Positions 1 through 8,025 of a stretch of DNA of 64,000 nt are shown one piece after another. The stretch is taken from the NCBI GenBank assembly GCA_050011775.1, contig JBEKIL010000003.1, positions 1 through 64,000 of the forward strand, read 5' to 3'. The notes under the pieces are model-generated. The model did not search any database. It was not told the DNA's origin and saw only the letters and a list, made by a program, of their open reading frames with translations. A program made the position numbers and the translations under genes. Every line of letters begins with the position of its first letter. Position 1 is the first letter of the stretch. This stretch comes from CAVZMI01 sp050011775. GTDB lineage: Bacteria > Bacteroidota > Ignavibacteria > UBA10030 > CAVZMI01.

Positions 1-2
1 TA

Positions 3-71
3 CAATTTCCGGTGACGATACCGAAGAACGGGGAGAAGGTCATTAGCTATACGGTGAGATATAAATGGTGA
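3..71 (+). CDS. C-terminal end of a DUF4139-type protein (partial)
   Basis: The reading frame is open from the window edge and ends at TGA 69-71. Its 22 residues finish with ISYTVRYKW, the beta-strand ending usual for DUF4139/mucoidy-inhibitor-like proteins, whose last strand reads roughly 'P..GEK.I.YTVR..W'. The preceding VTIPKNGEKV fits the same pattern. Only the last strand is visible, so the family call rests on a short match; the domain's job (an immunoglobulin-like tail on a coiled-coil envelope protein) is family knowledge and cannot be checked here. Confidence 0.5.
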   Translation, partial: QFPVTIPKNGEKVISYTVRYKW

Positions 72-83
72 AAGAGATAAAAT

Positions 84-117
84 CGAGGTCAAGATTAAGG
101 TTTAGGTTGAGGTAGAG
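84..117. repeat. Degenerate purine-rich hexamer repeat
   Basis: Reads as about six consecutive degenerate hexamers of the form AGGTTA/AGATTA/AGGTTG. The same unit recurs at 63829-63855 and, inverted, at 63904-63945, so it is an interspersed element and not local low complexity. Confidence 0.55.
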
Positions 118-200
118 GGGAGTGGAAAAGGGAAATAAAAAGGCCCTATGTCATGCCGAGCGGTTTGGGCCGAACACGCCTGTTTGTCCGCCGGGTTGTC

Positions 201-235
201 CCTGCCTGCGTGCCGGAGGCACTCCGGCAGGCAGG
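201..235. repeat. GC-rich hairpin repeat
   Basis: Perfect 9-bp arms CCTGCCTGC (201-209) and GCAGGCAGG (227-235) enclose a 17-base loop that itself contains a CCGGAG/CTCCGG-type inverted motif overlapping the stem. It is not followed by a T-run, so it reads as a REP-like repeat and not a terminator. Confidence 0.55.
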
Positions 236-519
236 CGCCGAAGTTTGTTCTATGAACGGAGGCGGAAGCGGAGTGTAGGCGGAAGACCAGTTGAGGCATG
301 TTAAAAAGATACCCATCACACCGAGTCCTGCCCCGTTCTTCGACTCCCCTCGACTCGTTCCGCCAAAGAGAGGGCAGAACTCGCTCAGGACAAGCCCTTC
401 GACTCGCTCCGCTCGCTCAGTGAAGCAGTCCTTTAGGGCAGGACATGCTTTTTTCTTCCTTTTTCAATACATTGCTGACACTTTCCTGGATAAATATGAT
501 CAAAGCAGAGAAAAGCCGT

Positions 520-1074
520 ATGATAAAAAGAGTGCTTGTTCTCATAATCCTCCTAATCCCATTTTCTACGATCGCACAGGTTTCCCCTGTCACGACACGC
601 GATACCCCTCAGGGAACTAAAATCGTCCTTTCGCGTTCTATTCAGAAAGCGATTCGTGCGTTCGATTCGAGTTTTGTCCCGCTCTCGACACTCGATTATA
701 TCAAAGCACTCCGGGAAAAGAAATTTAAAGGACATGAAAACTATCTCTCGTTGTGCACAGGCGATTTTGACGGGAACGGATTGATCGATGCTGTGATTCT
801 AGGTCGAAGCGGTGGAGGAATGCGCATGATTGCTGCGTTTCAACAAAAGAAGAATATATTTACGATTATGAGCGTGAAAGAATTCCCCTTTTTTGAATCG
901 GGTGAGGAGGATGCATATCTGACAAGAATTCCCGCGCGGGTTCTGAATGTTACCTTGGATAATCGATCCATCTCGTTCGATACAGATACATTTCTGCTGG
1001 CATATTATCGGCGCGGCAGCATTTTATACCGTTGGGGAAAAAATGAGTTTATGCAGTATCAATTGGGTAACTAA
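520..1074 (+). CDS. Exported hypothetical protein
   Basis: 184 residues. The ATG at 520 is preferred over upstream ATGs at 445 and 496 because it puts a normal signal peptide at the very N-terminus (MIKR, then a leucine/isoleucine-rich core ending IAQ). The mature part contains a DFDGNGLID motif (an EF-hand or FG-GAP-like calcium loop is possible) followed by a beta-rich stretch with a glycine turn (SGGGMR). I do not recognise the family. It is probably periplasmic or outer-membrane associated and lies 11 bp before the CBS gene, so the two may be co-transcribed. Confidence 0.7.
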   Translation: MIKRVLVLIILLIPFSTIAQVSPVTTRDTPQGTKIVLSRSIQKAIRAFDSSFVPLSTLDYIKALREKKFKGHENYLSLCTGDFDGNGLIDAVILGRSGGGMRMIAAFQQKKNIFTIMSVKEFPFFESGEEDAYLTRIPARVLNVTLDNRSISFDTDTFLLAYYRRGSILYRWGKNEFMQYQLGN

Positions 1075-1085
1075 GGAGGCGTGCG

Positions 1086-1616
1086 ATGGATAAAGTCGAT
1101 ATCGATGAAGAACTCCATGAGATGTTCGATGAAGGACCGAAGAATAAGATTTTCGATTCGCGTACAATCCGTGAGCCTATTCGCCAACTGGGTATGACGA
1201 AACCGATCGTCGTTGAAACCGGCTCTCCTGTCTCGGAGGCGATTAGACTTATGAAAGACAATAGTGTAGGATGCGTGCTTGTTCAGCGCAAAGGGTATCT
1301 GACGGGCATCTTTACCGAACGCGATCTCCTCACAAAACTCACGGGAACCGTGAAAGACTTAAAAACAATATCGATCGACGAAGTGATGACACCGGATCCG
1401 GAGGTACTGCAGCCCGATGATACGATTGCATTTGCACTTCATATGATGGCTGTGGGCGGATACCGGCATGTTCCAATTGTCGATGGAGAGAATCGGCCGG
1501 TTGCTATCGTCTCAATCAGAGGCATCGTTGAATTTCTTGTTGAAATGTTTCCGGATGAAGTACTGAACCTTCCGCGGAGACCGCTTCGAAAGGCGGGTGA
1601 ACGCGAAGGTGCATGA
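1086..1616 (+). CDS. Tandem CBS-domain protein
   Basis: 176 residues, with a strong Shine-Dalgarno (AAGGAGG) about 6 bases before the ATG. After a charged N-terminal 35 residues there are two CBS domains (about 40-95 and 105-165), shown by the motifs VGCVLV..GYLTGIFTERDLL and YRHVPIVDGENRPVAIVSIRGI. CBS pairs bind adenosine nucleotides and act as energy-sensing modules; no enzymatic domain is attached, so this is a stand-alone regulator whose partner is not evident. The first CBS carries the usual TERDLL ending; the second is ordinary. Confidence 0.88.
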   Translation: MDKVDIDEELHEMFDEGPKNKIFDSRTIREPIRQLGMTKPIVVETGSPVSEAIRLMKDNSVGCVLVQRKGYLTGIFTERDLLTKLTGTVKDLKTISIDEVMTPDPEVLQPDDTIAFALHMMAVGGYRHVPIVDGENRPVAIVSIRGIVEFLVEMFPDEVLNLPRRPLRKAGEREGA

Positions 1617-1734
1617 ACCGGGTCTAAAAAGGGCTATGTAACTATTTTTTCTCAGTGCTGTCCAAGACATTCCAGATTGAATTTATTTTTTAAACGGCAC
1701 TGATGATCGCACTATATATTAAAGGGGATGCATT

Positions 1735-2940
1735 ATGAGCAATCGTTTCTCTTTCTTTTTCATCTTTATATTTGTTGCCTGTTTTTCATTTGCGGCAGCG
1801 CAGCAACGACTAGATCAACAATTATGGGAAAAGGCACGAGCTATTCATGAGAAGGCGGTCGTTGTGGATACTCATTGCGACGTCCCCGATCGTATGCTGG
1901 AAGAAAAAAAGTTCGATATCGGCAAACGTAATTCAAATGGACATGTGGATCTTGTTCGTATGAAAGAAGGCGGACTCGATGCTGAATTCTTTTCGGTGTA
2001 TGTTAGCAACGCTCTCGATGAGAAAAATCCTTCGCGTGAAGCTTTGAAGCGTATCGATACAATCCGATCGGTTATCAAGCGATACCCATCTCTTGCGGAA
2101 ATAGCCACCTCAACTTCGGATATCCTCCGACTAAAACGCGAGGGGAAACGGGCCATCCTGATGGGGATGGAAAATGGTTCACCCGTTGAAGGAAGCCTCG
2201 AACGTTTGCGAAAATATTATGCGCTGGGTATCAGGTATGTCACACTTACACATATGCATAACAACCCGATCTGTGATTCGTCCACGGACACGACAGAACG
2301 CTGGCATGGATTGAGTCCCTTCGGCCGTACAATGATTCAAGAGATGAACCGCCTTGGTATCATGATCGATATTTCCCACGTCTCCGACAAAGCTGCATTT
2401 CAGGCGATTGCATTGAGCACAAAACCGGTGATTGCATCGCATTCATGCGCCCGGGCATTGTGCGATGTGCCGCGGAATATGTCCGATTCGCTTCTACGCG
2501 CAGTGAAAAAAAATGGCGGTGTTGTCATGGTGAACTTTTACCCCTCATACCTTGATATGGCATATAACAAAAAAATCACTGCAATCTACGATACGATCCG
2601 TCCTCAGATGGAGGCAGCGAAAGAAAAATATAAAAATAATCGCGATTCACTCGAACTGAAATTAGATGAACTCCACGCGAAATTAAAAATTGAACCGCCG
2701 CAAGTTGCCGTTCTAATCGATCATATCGATCATATGGTTAAGATTATGGGAGTCGATCATGTCGGACTCGGCTCAGATTTCGACGGCATACCGTCGACTC
2801 CGGCCGGACTCGAAGATGTCGGCAAACTTCCGATTATAACCTATGAATTACTCAGGCGGGGTTATCCGGATTCCGATATCAGGAAAATTCTGGGCGAAAA
2901 TATTCTCCGTGTCATGGCGGCGAACGAAAAAATTCAATAA
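1735..2940 (+). CDS. Exported membrane dipeptidase, peptidase family M19
   Basis: 401 residues with an N-terminal signal peptide (about 22 residues, ending AAAQ). The zinc-binding elements of M19 (renal dipeptidase-like) are present in order: DTHCD near 45-49 (His47, Asp49), the glutamate of MGMENG, then DISHVSD and ASHSCAR, and finally the GLGSDFDG substrate-site motif. The family hydrolyses dipeptides, often with one D-residue. A 40-residue insertion before the last block is rich in charged residues (KEKYKNNRDSLELKLDELH) and looks helical. The export signal suggests peptide scavenging in the periplasm. Confidence in the family is high; the substrate is unknown. Confidence 0.93.
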   Translation: MSNRFSFFFIFIFVACFSFAAAQQRLDQQLWEKARAIHEKAVVVDTHCDVPDRMLEEKKFDIGKRNSNGHVDLVRMKEGGLDAEFFSVYVSNALDEKNPSREALKRIDTIRSVIKRYPSLAEIATSTSDILRLKREGKRAILMGMENGSPVEGSLERLRKYYALGIRYVTLTHMHNNPICDSSTDTTERWHGLSPFGRTMIQEMNRLGIMIDISHVSDKAAFQAIALSTKPVIASHSCARALCDVPRNMSDSLLRAVKKNGGVVMVNFYPSYLDMAYNKKITAIYDTIRPQMEAAKEKYKNNRDSLELKLDELHAKLKIEPPQVAVLIDHIDHMVKIMGVDHVGLGSDFDGIPSTPAGLEDVGKLPIITYELLRRGYPDSDIRKILGENILRVMAANEKIQ

Positions 2941-2960
2941 TATTATGTGGTACTAACTCG

Positions 2961-3737
2961 ATGAAGACAGCTTATATTGACTATGAACTCTGCGAAACTG
3001 TTCCTGTAGTATTCATCCACGGTTTTCCTTTCAGCCACGAAATGTGGAAACCTCAGATCGAAGAGTTAAAAAATTTATTCCGGATAGTCGCCTACGATGT
3101 CCGCGGTCACGGGAAGAGTGAAGTAGGCGACGGACGATATACGATAGAATTTTTTGTCAACGATCTTATAGAATTGCTGAATTATAGGAAGATCGAGAAA
3201 GCAGTATTCGTAGGTCTTTCGATGGGCGGATATATCGCGCTCCGTCTGGCAGAGCGGTTTCCGGAACGGTTGAAAGGACTCGTCCTCTGCGATACGCGGA
3301 GTGAGCCGGACACGAATGAGACGCGGGTAAAACGATCGGAATCGATTCTTGCGGTGAAAAAAGATGGTACGGCGGCATTTGCGAAAAATTTTGTCAAATC
3401 GGTATTTGCCGCCGAGACGTTCGAGAAAAAACCGGAAGTTGTTGAATTTATTCGATCGATTATAGAACACAATTCTCCGCTTGGCATTGCAGGAACGCTT
3501 CTTGCGCTGGCCTCGAGGACCGATACAACCCCTGCACTTGCTACGATTTCAGTACCGACGCTTATTCTCGTCGGTGAATACGATACATTGACCCCCATTT
3601 CGGCTTCCGAGGTGATGAAACAGCGAATCCCAAATGCTGAACTACGAGTGATTCCGCATGCAGCTCACCTGAGTAATCTTGAAAATCCGGAATTTTTTAA
3701 TTCTGCATTAATTGAGTTCTTGCAGCGGATAGTATAG
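2961..3737 (+). CDS. Alpha/beta-fold hydrolase
   Basis: 258 residues and no signal peptide, so cytoplasmic. The fold's key elements are visible: the oxyanion-hole motif HGFPFSHEMW (20-29), DVRGHGKS (46-53), the nucleophile elbow GLSMGG with Ser87, a candidate acid in LVGEYD and the late His in PHAAHLS. It resembles the 3-oxoadipate enol-lactonase/BioH-like branch, but nothing nearby fixes the substrate. Gene spacing to the next gene is 13 bp, which suggests co-transcription with the glycosylase. Confidence 0.88.
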   Translation: MKTAYIDYELCETVPVVFIHGFPFSHEMWKPQIEELKNLFRIVAYDVRGHGKSEVGDGRYTIEFFVNDLIELLNYRKIEKAVFVGLSMGGYIALRLAERFPERLKGLVLCDTRSEPDTNETRVKRSESILAVKKDGTAAFAKNFVKSVFAAETFEKKPEVVEFIRSIIEHNSPLGIAGTLLALASRTDTTPALATISVPTLILVGEYDTLTPISASEVMKQRIPNAELRVIPHAAHLSNLENPEFFNSALIEFLQRIV

Positions 3738-3750
3738 GAGTGATCATACA

Positions 3751-4455
3751 TTGCAGTCGAAATCAGCTCAGGAACTTGCAATTCTGCAAAACCAAATCAT
3801 CCACTGTCGAAAATGTCCACGTCTTGTAGAATGGAGAGAGAAGATTGCTCGTGAGAAAACGAAACGATTCAGAGATTGGACCTATTGGGGTAAACCAAAT
3901 CCGGGTTTTGGAGATCCGAAAGCAGAAATACTTTTAGTCGGCCTAGCTCCTGCGGCGCATGGCGGGAACCGTACCGGACGCATGTTCACCGGTGATCGGA
4001 GCGGCGACTGGCTGTACCGCGCATTATTTAGGACGGGATTTGCCAATCAACCTACATCCACCGATCGGAACGACGGACTAAAGCTTAGAAATTGTTATAT
4101 TACAGCGGTCTGTCGTTGTGCTCCGCCGCTGAACAAATTACTTCCATCCGAGATTGCACAATGCCGCCCATATCTTCTCCGGGAAATTCAATTACTTAAA
4201 AATATTCATGTAGTGGTCGGTCTCGGGAGAGTTGGTTTTGAGAATGCCTATCGCGCCATGCGCGAAGTCCGTTCAGGGGAAATGAAAACCGGCAAACGGC
4301 GACCCGCATTCTGTCATGGAGTTGAATATCAACTGGGTGACCGTCTTTTTCTGCTTGGCTCGTATCACCCGAGTCAGCAAAATACATTTACAGGTAAGCT
4401 CACGGAAGTAATGTTAGATACCGTATTTCAGAAAACCAAAGAATTGATACGTTAA
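3751..4455 (+). CDS. Uracil-DNA glycosylase, family 5 (UDGb) type
   Basis: 234 residues, starting at TTG 3751 with AGGAG ten bases upstream; no in-frame ATG would keep the N-terminal cysteines. The Fe-S ligands are probably Cys19 and Cys22 (CRKC) plus a C-terminal pair among Cys121, Cys123 and Cys138. The catalytic block GLAPAAHGGNRTGRMFTGD (65-83) is characteristic of family 5 (UDGb), where family 4 has GEAPG. The late motif LGSYHPSQQN supplies the uracil-site histidine. It removes uracil and other deaminated bases from DNA. Together with Tag at 60703 it is one of two base-excision glycosylases in the window. Confidence 0.93.
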   Translation: MQSKSAQELAILQNQIIHCRKCPRLVEWREKIAREKTKRFRDWTYWGKPNPGFGDPKAEILLVGLAPAAHGGNRTGRMFTGDRSGDWLYRALFRTGFANQPTSTDRNDGLKLRNCYITAVCRCAPPLNKLLPSEIAQCRPYLLREIQLLKNIHVVVGLGRVGFENAYRAMREVRSGEMKTGKRRPAFCHGVEYQLGDRLFLLGSYHPSQQNTFTGKLTEVMLDTVFQKTKELIR

Positions 4456-4553
4456 ATATGTAGTGGTCGTTTATTTTCTCTTGCTTTTTAATGACTCCTC
4501 ATGTATTATTGAATACATTTCAATTCTCTGTAATTACTTTCGATTACTCTTAG

Positions 4554-5336
4554 ATGTCGGTACAATATTCTTTGAAGGACTCTATCGTCCTTATTACAGG
4601 TGCATCCAGTGGTATTGGTGCTTCCTGTGCCCAACAATTTGCACAACTCGGGGCGAGACTTATTCTGACGGCTCGCCGGACAGATCGGCTCAATACGCTC
4701 GCCGATCGACTTAAAAAAGAACGGCAAATTCAGGTTCACGCATTCGCCCTCGATGTTCGCAATCAGCCCGAAGTCGAACAGGCACTCCAATCACTCCCCG
4801 AAGAATGGAAAACAATTGACGTTCTTGTTAATTGTGCCGGACTCAGCCGCGGGTTAGATAAGCTGCAGGAGGGGAAGATCAGCGACTGGGAAGAAATGAT
4901 CGATACGAATGTCAAGGGGTTACTCTATATCACGCGTGCTATTTTGCCGGGAATGATTTCCCGGAGTCGCGGACATATCATCAACATCGGATCAATTGCA
5001 GGACATTGGGTATACCCGGCCGGCAATGTATATTGTGCTTCGAAATATGCAGTGAAGGCGTTGAGTGAAGGATTAAAGATGGATCTTCTCGGAACCCCGA
5101 TCAGAGTCAGTTCGATTGATCCGGGATTGGTTCAAACCGAATTCAGTTTTGTCCGTTTCCACGGCGACCGTGAAAGAGCGAAAAAGGTGTACGAAGGGTT
5201 GCAGCCCCTTTCCCCCGATGACATCGCCGATGCGGTGATCTACTGTGCAACCCGGCCACCACATGTGAATATAAACGAAGTCATCGTCATGCCGGTCGCA
5301 CAGGCATCAGCGACAATGGTTCACCGTCGGACATAA
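4554..5336 (+). CDS. Short-chain dehydrogenase/reductase, classical SDR
   Basis: 260 residues. The cofactor motif GASSGIG (16-22) is followed by an arginine pair at 41-42 (TARR), which favours NADP. NCAG (93-96), the catalytic Ser147, and Tyr160/Lys164 in the YCASK motif complete the SDR active site. Length and motif spacing fit the YdfG-like 3-hydroxy acid dehydrogenase group, but substrate cannot be told from sequence alone. No clear Shine-Dalgarno precedes the ATG, as is common in this lineage. Confidence 0.92.
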   Translation: MSVQYSLKDSIVLITGASSGIGASCAQQFAQLGARLILTARRTDRLNTLADRLKKERQIQVHAFALDVRNQPEVEQALQSLPEEWKTIDVLVNCAGLSRGLDKLQEGKISDWEEMIDTNVKGLLYITRAILPGMISRSRGHIINIGSIAGHWVYPAGNVYCASKYAVKALSEGLKMDLLGTPIRVSSIDPGLVQTEFSFVRFHGDRERAKKVYEGLQPLSPDDIADAVIYCATRPPHVNINEVIVMPVAQASATMVHRRT

Positions 5337-5393
5337 TTAATATGCTGTCAATTATAAGAGTGTTGGATCAAAACAGAGAAGGGAAAAGTTCGC

Positions 5394-5696
5394 ATGCACT
5401 ATAGGGATATTTTTTTATTTTTTATTGGCATTGTTCTTCTCGGTCTATCGATCCTGAAAATATTTCCCACGTGGATGAGCTACATTGGTCTTATGTCATT
5501 TATAGTGGTGGGTGTTCGGCTCGTTGTTCATGGAATTAAATTAAAGATTGCAACAATCCCCCCTCGTCCTTCAATCGAAGATCTTGAAAGTCGATTTCAA
5601 CAAGAGGCAGAAAAGGGAGCCCGGAAAAAATTTATCGAAGATGAACTTTTACGGTTTAAAATCGAGAGAAGTAAAACCCAAACGAATGCGCAATAG
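5394..5696 (+). CDS. Small membrane protein, two predicted transmembrane helices
   Basis: 100 residues. Two hydrophobic segments (about 5-23 and 28-47) are joined by a tight turn (FPTWMSY), followed by a 50-residue charged cytoplasmic tail (ESRFQQEAEKGARKKFIEDELLRFKIER) that should be helical. Not recognised. It abuts the next gene with no gap, so the two are almost certainly translationally coupled. Confidence 0.7.
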   Translation: MHYRDIFLFFIGIVLLGLSILKIFPTWMSYIGLMSFIVVGVRLVVHGIKLKIATIPPRPSIEDLESRFQQEAEKGARKKFIEDELLRFKIERSKTQTNAQ

Positions 5697-6296
5697 GTGA
5701 AGCACCCCAAAAAGTACATTGATGATGAACTCAGCCCTGAATTTCTCCTTACCGCGTACTGTCATGGGTATTTTCCCATGGCGGAAGCGGGAACCGGAGA
5801 AATTCGGTGGTATTCTCCGGATCCCCGAGCCATCATAGAACTTGATGCATTGAAGATTTCCCGAAGTTTACGACAAGCGCTTCGGCAGTGCCGGTATGAG
5901 CTTAAATTCGACACAGAATTTTCAAATGTTATCCGTTCCTGTGCAAAACGCAAAGATACCTGGATTTCAGAAAAAATTATTGCCGCCTATGAACGGCTTC
6001 ATTCCCTCGGTTTTGCCCATAGTATTGAAGCCTGGTATGGCCAGGAACTTGCTGGAGGATTATACGGGGTTGCAATAGGTGGGGGATTCTTTGGTGAGTC
6101 GATGTTTCATACCAAGCGTGATGCATCGAAAGTAGCTCTTGTCGGACTAGTCGAACGTTTACGCTCACATGGTTTTACACTTCTCGACACTCAATTCATC
6201 ACATCTCATCTCCTTTCGATGGGGGCGACAGAAATTCCACGTGAGGATTATCTCTATAGGCTCCGAAAAGCAGTCGGGAAAAAATGTTCCTTTTAA
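5697..6296 (+). CDS. aat: Leucyl/phenylalanyl-tRNA--protein transferase
   Basis: 199 residues, starting at GTG 5697 immediately after the upstream stop codon. The family signature is complete: LLTAYCHGYFPM near the N-terminus, RWYSPDPRAII, then GLYGVAIGGGFFGESMF and DASKVAL and finally LLDTQFITSHLLSMGA. The enzyme transfers Leu or Phe from aminoacyl-tRNA to N-terminal Arg/Lys of proteins and so feeds N-degron substrates to ClpS/ClpAP; no clp gene is in the window. Length is normal (about 200-235). The MITE-like element begins 28 bp after its stop. Confidence 0.96.
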   Translation: MKHPKKYIDDELSPEFLLTAYCHGYFPMAEAGTGEIRWYSPDPRAIIELDALKISRSLRQALRQCRYELKFDTEFSNVIRSCAKRKDTWISEKIIAAYERLHSLGFAHSIEAWYGQELAGGLYGVAIGGGFFGESMFHTKRDASKVALVGLVERLRSHGFTLLDTQFITSHLLSMGATEIPREDYLYRLRKAVGKKCSF

Positions 6297-6323
6297 ATTA
6301 AAAACTCCAACCCGACTCGATAA

Positions 6324-6610
6324 GGGGCTGTCTATAAAGTAATTTTTACCGTAACAAAATCTCAGACAGTAAAAAATTTCAACGTGATCATTTTCATGGT
6401 TGTCTCGATACATCGCGTCCCGCTTAGGCGGGACGTGATTACTCGACAACCTGGCTATTTTCTTATGTGTTATATAGCCAGGTTACCGAGCGACGCACTG
6501 AGCTTGTCGAAGTGTAGTCCTGCCCTGTTCTTTGGGCAGGGCGTATCGAGGTAACCTATGTTGAAAGCATTTGAATAATTGGTAGAAATATTTTATTCTT
6601 GGACAGCCCC
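6324..6610. mobile_element. MITE-like element with GGGGCTGTC terminal inverted repeats
   Basis: The ends GGGGCTGTC (6324-6332) and GACAGCCCC (6602-6610) are perfect inverted repeats. With small gaps the similarity continues inward for about 25-30 bases to TTTTTACC / the complement of TTTCTACC. No open frame of transposase length lies inside the 287 bp. The interior is filled with palindromes: GGTTGTC/GACAACC (6398-6404/6445-6451) around CGTCCCGC/GCGGGACG, CCTGGCTA/TAGCCAGG (6450-6457/6475-6482), and GGTTACC/GGTAACC (6481-6487/6550-6556) enclosing a CACTGAGCTTGTCGAAGTG repeat. GGGGCTGTC-type ends occur in several DDE insertion-sequence families, so this is probably a non-autonomous derivative. 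I could not identify a target-site duplication. Confidence 0.6.
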
Positions 6611-6757
6611 GAGATGAGCCCACTTTACACGACCAACATATGGTGGCATGGATGAGTCTCTGGCTCATCCACGTGATGTAGGTCTCAATGTGGACTGCGT
6701 CACAACATGAAAATAGTGATATTGATATGTTGGAAGTGGAGGGGGGAAAAATGAGCC

Positions 6758-7927
6758 ATGTTTTATCGAGAATTCGATATTGAGTCGGTCATCAGAGAAC
6801 ATACAGTGACACAAAAAACATCGGACATTTCATCAAGCGCGACGATTCTTATTGTTGATGATGATCTCGCCTTTCGAGTGCTCCTTCGCAAAATGCTTGG
6901 AGAGCAGGGATATACTGTCGTTGAAGCCGAAGATGGCCAGCAGGCTCTTGCCATTATGATTCAATCCATTCCCGATCTGATCATATCCGACATCCGAATG
7001 CCGCAGATGGATGGATTTGAATTTTTTAAGCGTTTATCGAAAAATCCGCATTGGAGTGGACTGCCGTTCATTTATCTTACGGCATATAATGACTATGAGT
7101 CGTACCGCCAGAGTAAAGAACTCGGCGTTGATGATTTTCTTTCTAAGCCGGTGGATATGCCGTTGCTCCTCTCGGTGATAAAAGGCCGGCTCCATCGGGC
7201 CGGGCAGATCAAGAAAGCGCTGGACACGGAACTCGACACAATCAAGAAAAAATTGCTTCATCTATTTTCTCATGAATTCCGAACACCGCTTACGCACATT
7301 AAAGGAGTCTCGGATATTCTTACGGATGAATCAGTCAATTTCGATGAGGACAGCCTGAGAAAGTTTTATCAGATTCTCAAGGACGGAACCGATCGTCTCC
7401 AGATTCTCATGGAGGAATTCCTGACCGTGGCGCGTATCGAGGCATCATATGCAATGAGGGAGGCGCAGCAGTTCCGTGCACCATTCGATCTCTCCCGTGT
7501 CGTGGATGAAGTCAAACTGCAATTTATGGAACGGGCGAAAGAAAAAGAGATTACCCTGATAAAAGAAATGCCGCGTCAGGATGTTCGGGTCACCGGCTGT
7601 GAAGTCCAGATCCGGGAGATACTCAGACGGTTGATGGATAATGCGATAACGTATACGTCGAAGGACGGGGTTATCAAGTTGAGTCTCACGATCCTTGATC
7701 GGGCGATAAGTGTCGAGATTCAGGATAGCGGTTTGGGTATCGAGTCCCATGAACTTCCACACATATTTGAGCGATTTTATCAGGTTGGCCGAAACCGGAA
7801 CGAACAACAGGGAATCGGCCTCGGTCTCTATATCTCCCGTACCTTCGCCGAAATCAATGGAGGGACATTGAATGTCTCAAGCATACCGGGTGTGGGAAGT
7901 AAATTTACCCTCCTGCTTCCACAGTAG
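6758..7927 (+). CDS. Response-regulator receiver fused to a histidine kinase
   Basis: 389 residues. A receiver domain (about 28-140) comes first, with the acidic pocket DDD near 34-36, phospho-acceptor Asp78 (SDIRMP), Thr108 and Lys130. A linker helix leads to a HisKA domain with His172 in FSHEFRTPL, and then a HATPase domain with the N box (LMDNAITYT), DSGLGIESHELPHIFERF and GIGLGLYISR. No membrane segment is present, so it is a soluble hybrid kinase. Its own receiver may be phosphorylated by another kinase, or it may act within a phosphorelay; no partner is adjacent. A purine-rich GGAGGGGGG lies upstream. An ATG at 6751 in another frame stops after ten codons. Confidence 0.93.
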   Translation: MFYREFDIESVIREHTVTQKTSDISSSATILIVDDDLAFRVLLRKMLGEQGYTVVEAEDGQQALAIMIQSIPDLIISDIRMPQMDGFEFFKRLSKNPHWSGLPFIYLTAYNDYESYRQSKELGVDDFLSKPVDMPLLLSVIKGRLHRAGQIKKALDTELDTIKKKLLHLFSHEFRTPLTHIKGVSDILTDESVNFDEDSLRKFYQILKDGTDRLQILMEEFLTVARIEASYAMREAQQFRAPFDLSRVVDEVKLQFMERAKEKEITLIKEMPRQDVRVTGCEVQIREILRRLMDNAITYTSKDGVIKLSLTILDRAISVEIQDSGLGIESHELPHIFERFYQVGRNRNEQQGIGLGLYISRTFAEINGGTLNVSSIPGVGSKFTLLLPQ

Positions 7928-8025
7928 CTCTCTTCTGTTTTAAAGTTTTCTCTTTCTTGCCTTTCCCAAAATCTTTCGTATATTTCTTTTTTAATACATC
8001 ATCTTTCATTAATCTGAGGATACCC

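Larger units (their letters stand above)
72..519. repeat. Gene-free spacer with several repeat elements
   Basis: This stretch has no convincing gene. It holds a degenerate hexamer run (84-117, unit about AGGTTA), a GC-rich hairpin with 9-bp arms at 201-209/227-235, and two copies of a TTCGACTC-type element (about 338-369 and 390-425). The second ends in CTCAGTG and resembles the TTCGACAAGCTCAGTG-type interspersed palindromes found in many FCB genomes. A small GTCCT/AGGAC hairpin lies at 428-444. The short open frames here have repeat-like composition and no ribosome binding site. Confidence 0.6.

Noticed and set aside
122..620. Open frames at 122-304 and 291-620
   Set aside because: They run through repeats, have repeat-driven Pro/Arg/Ser-rich composition and no ribosome binding site, and overlap the true start at 520.
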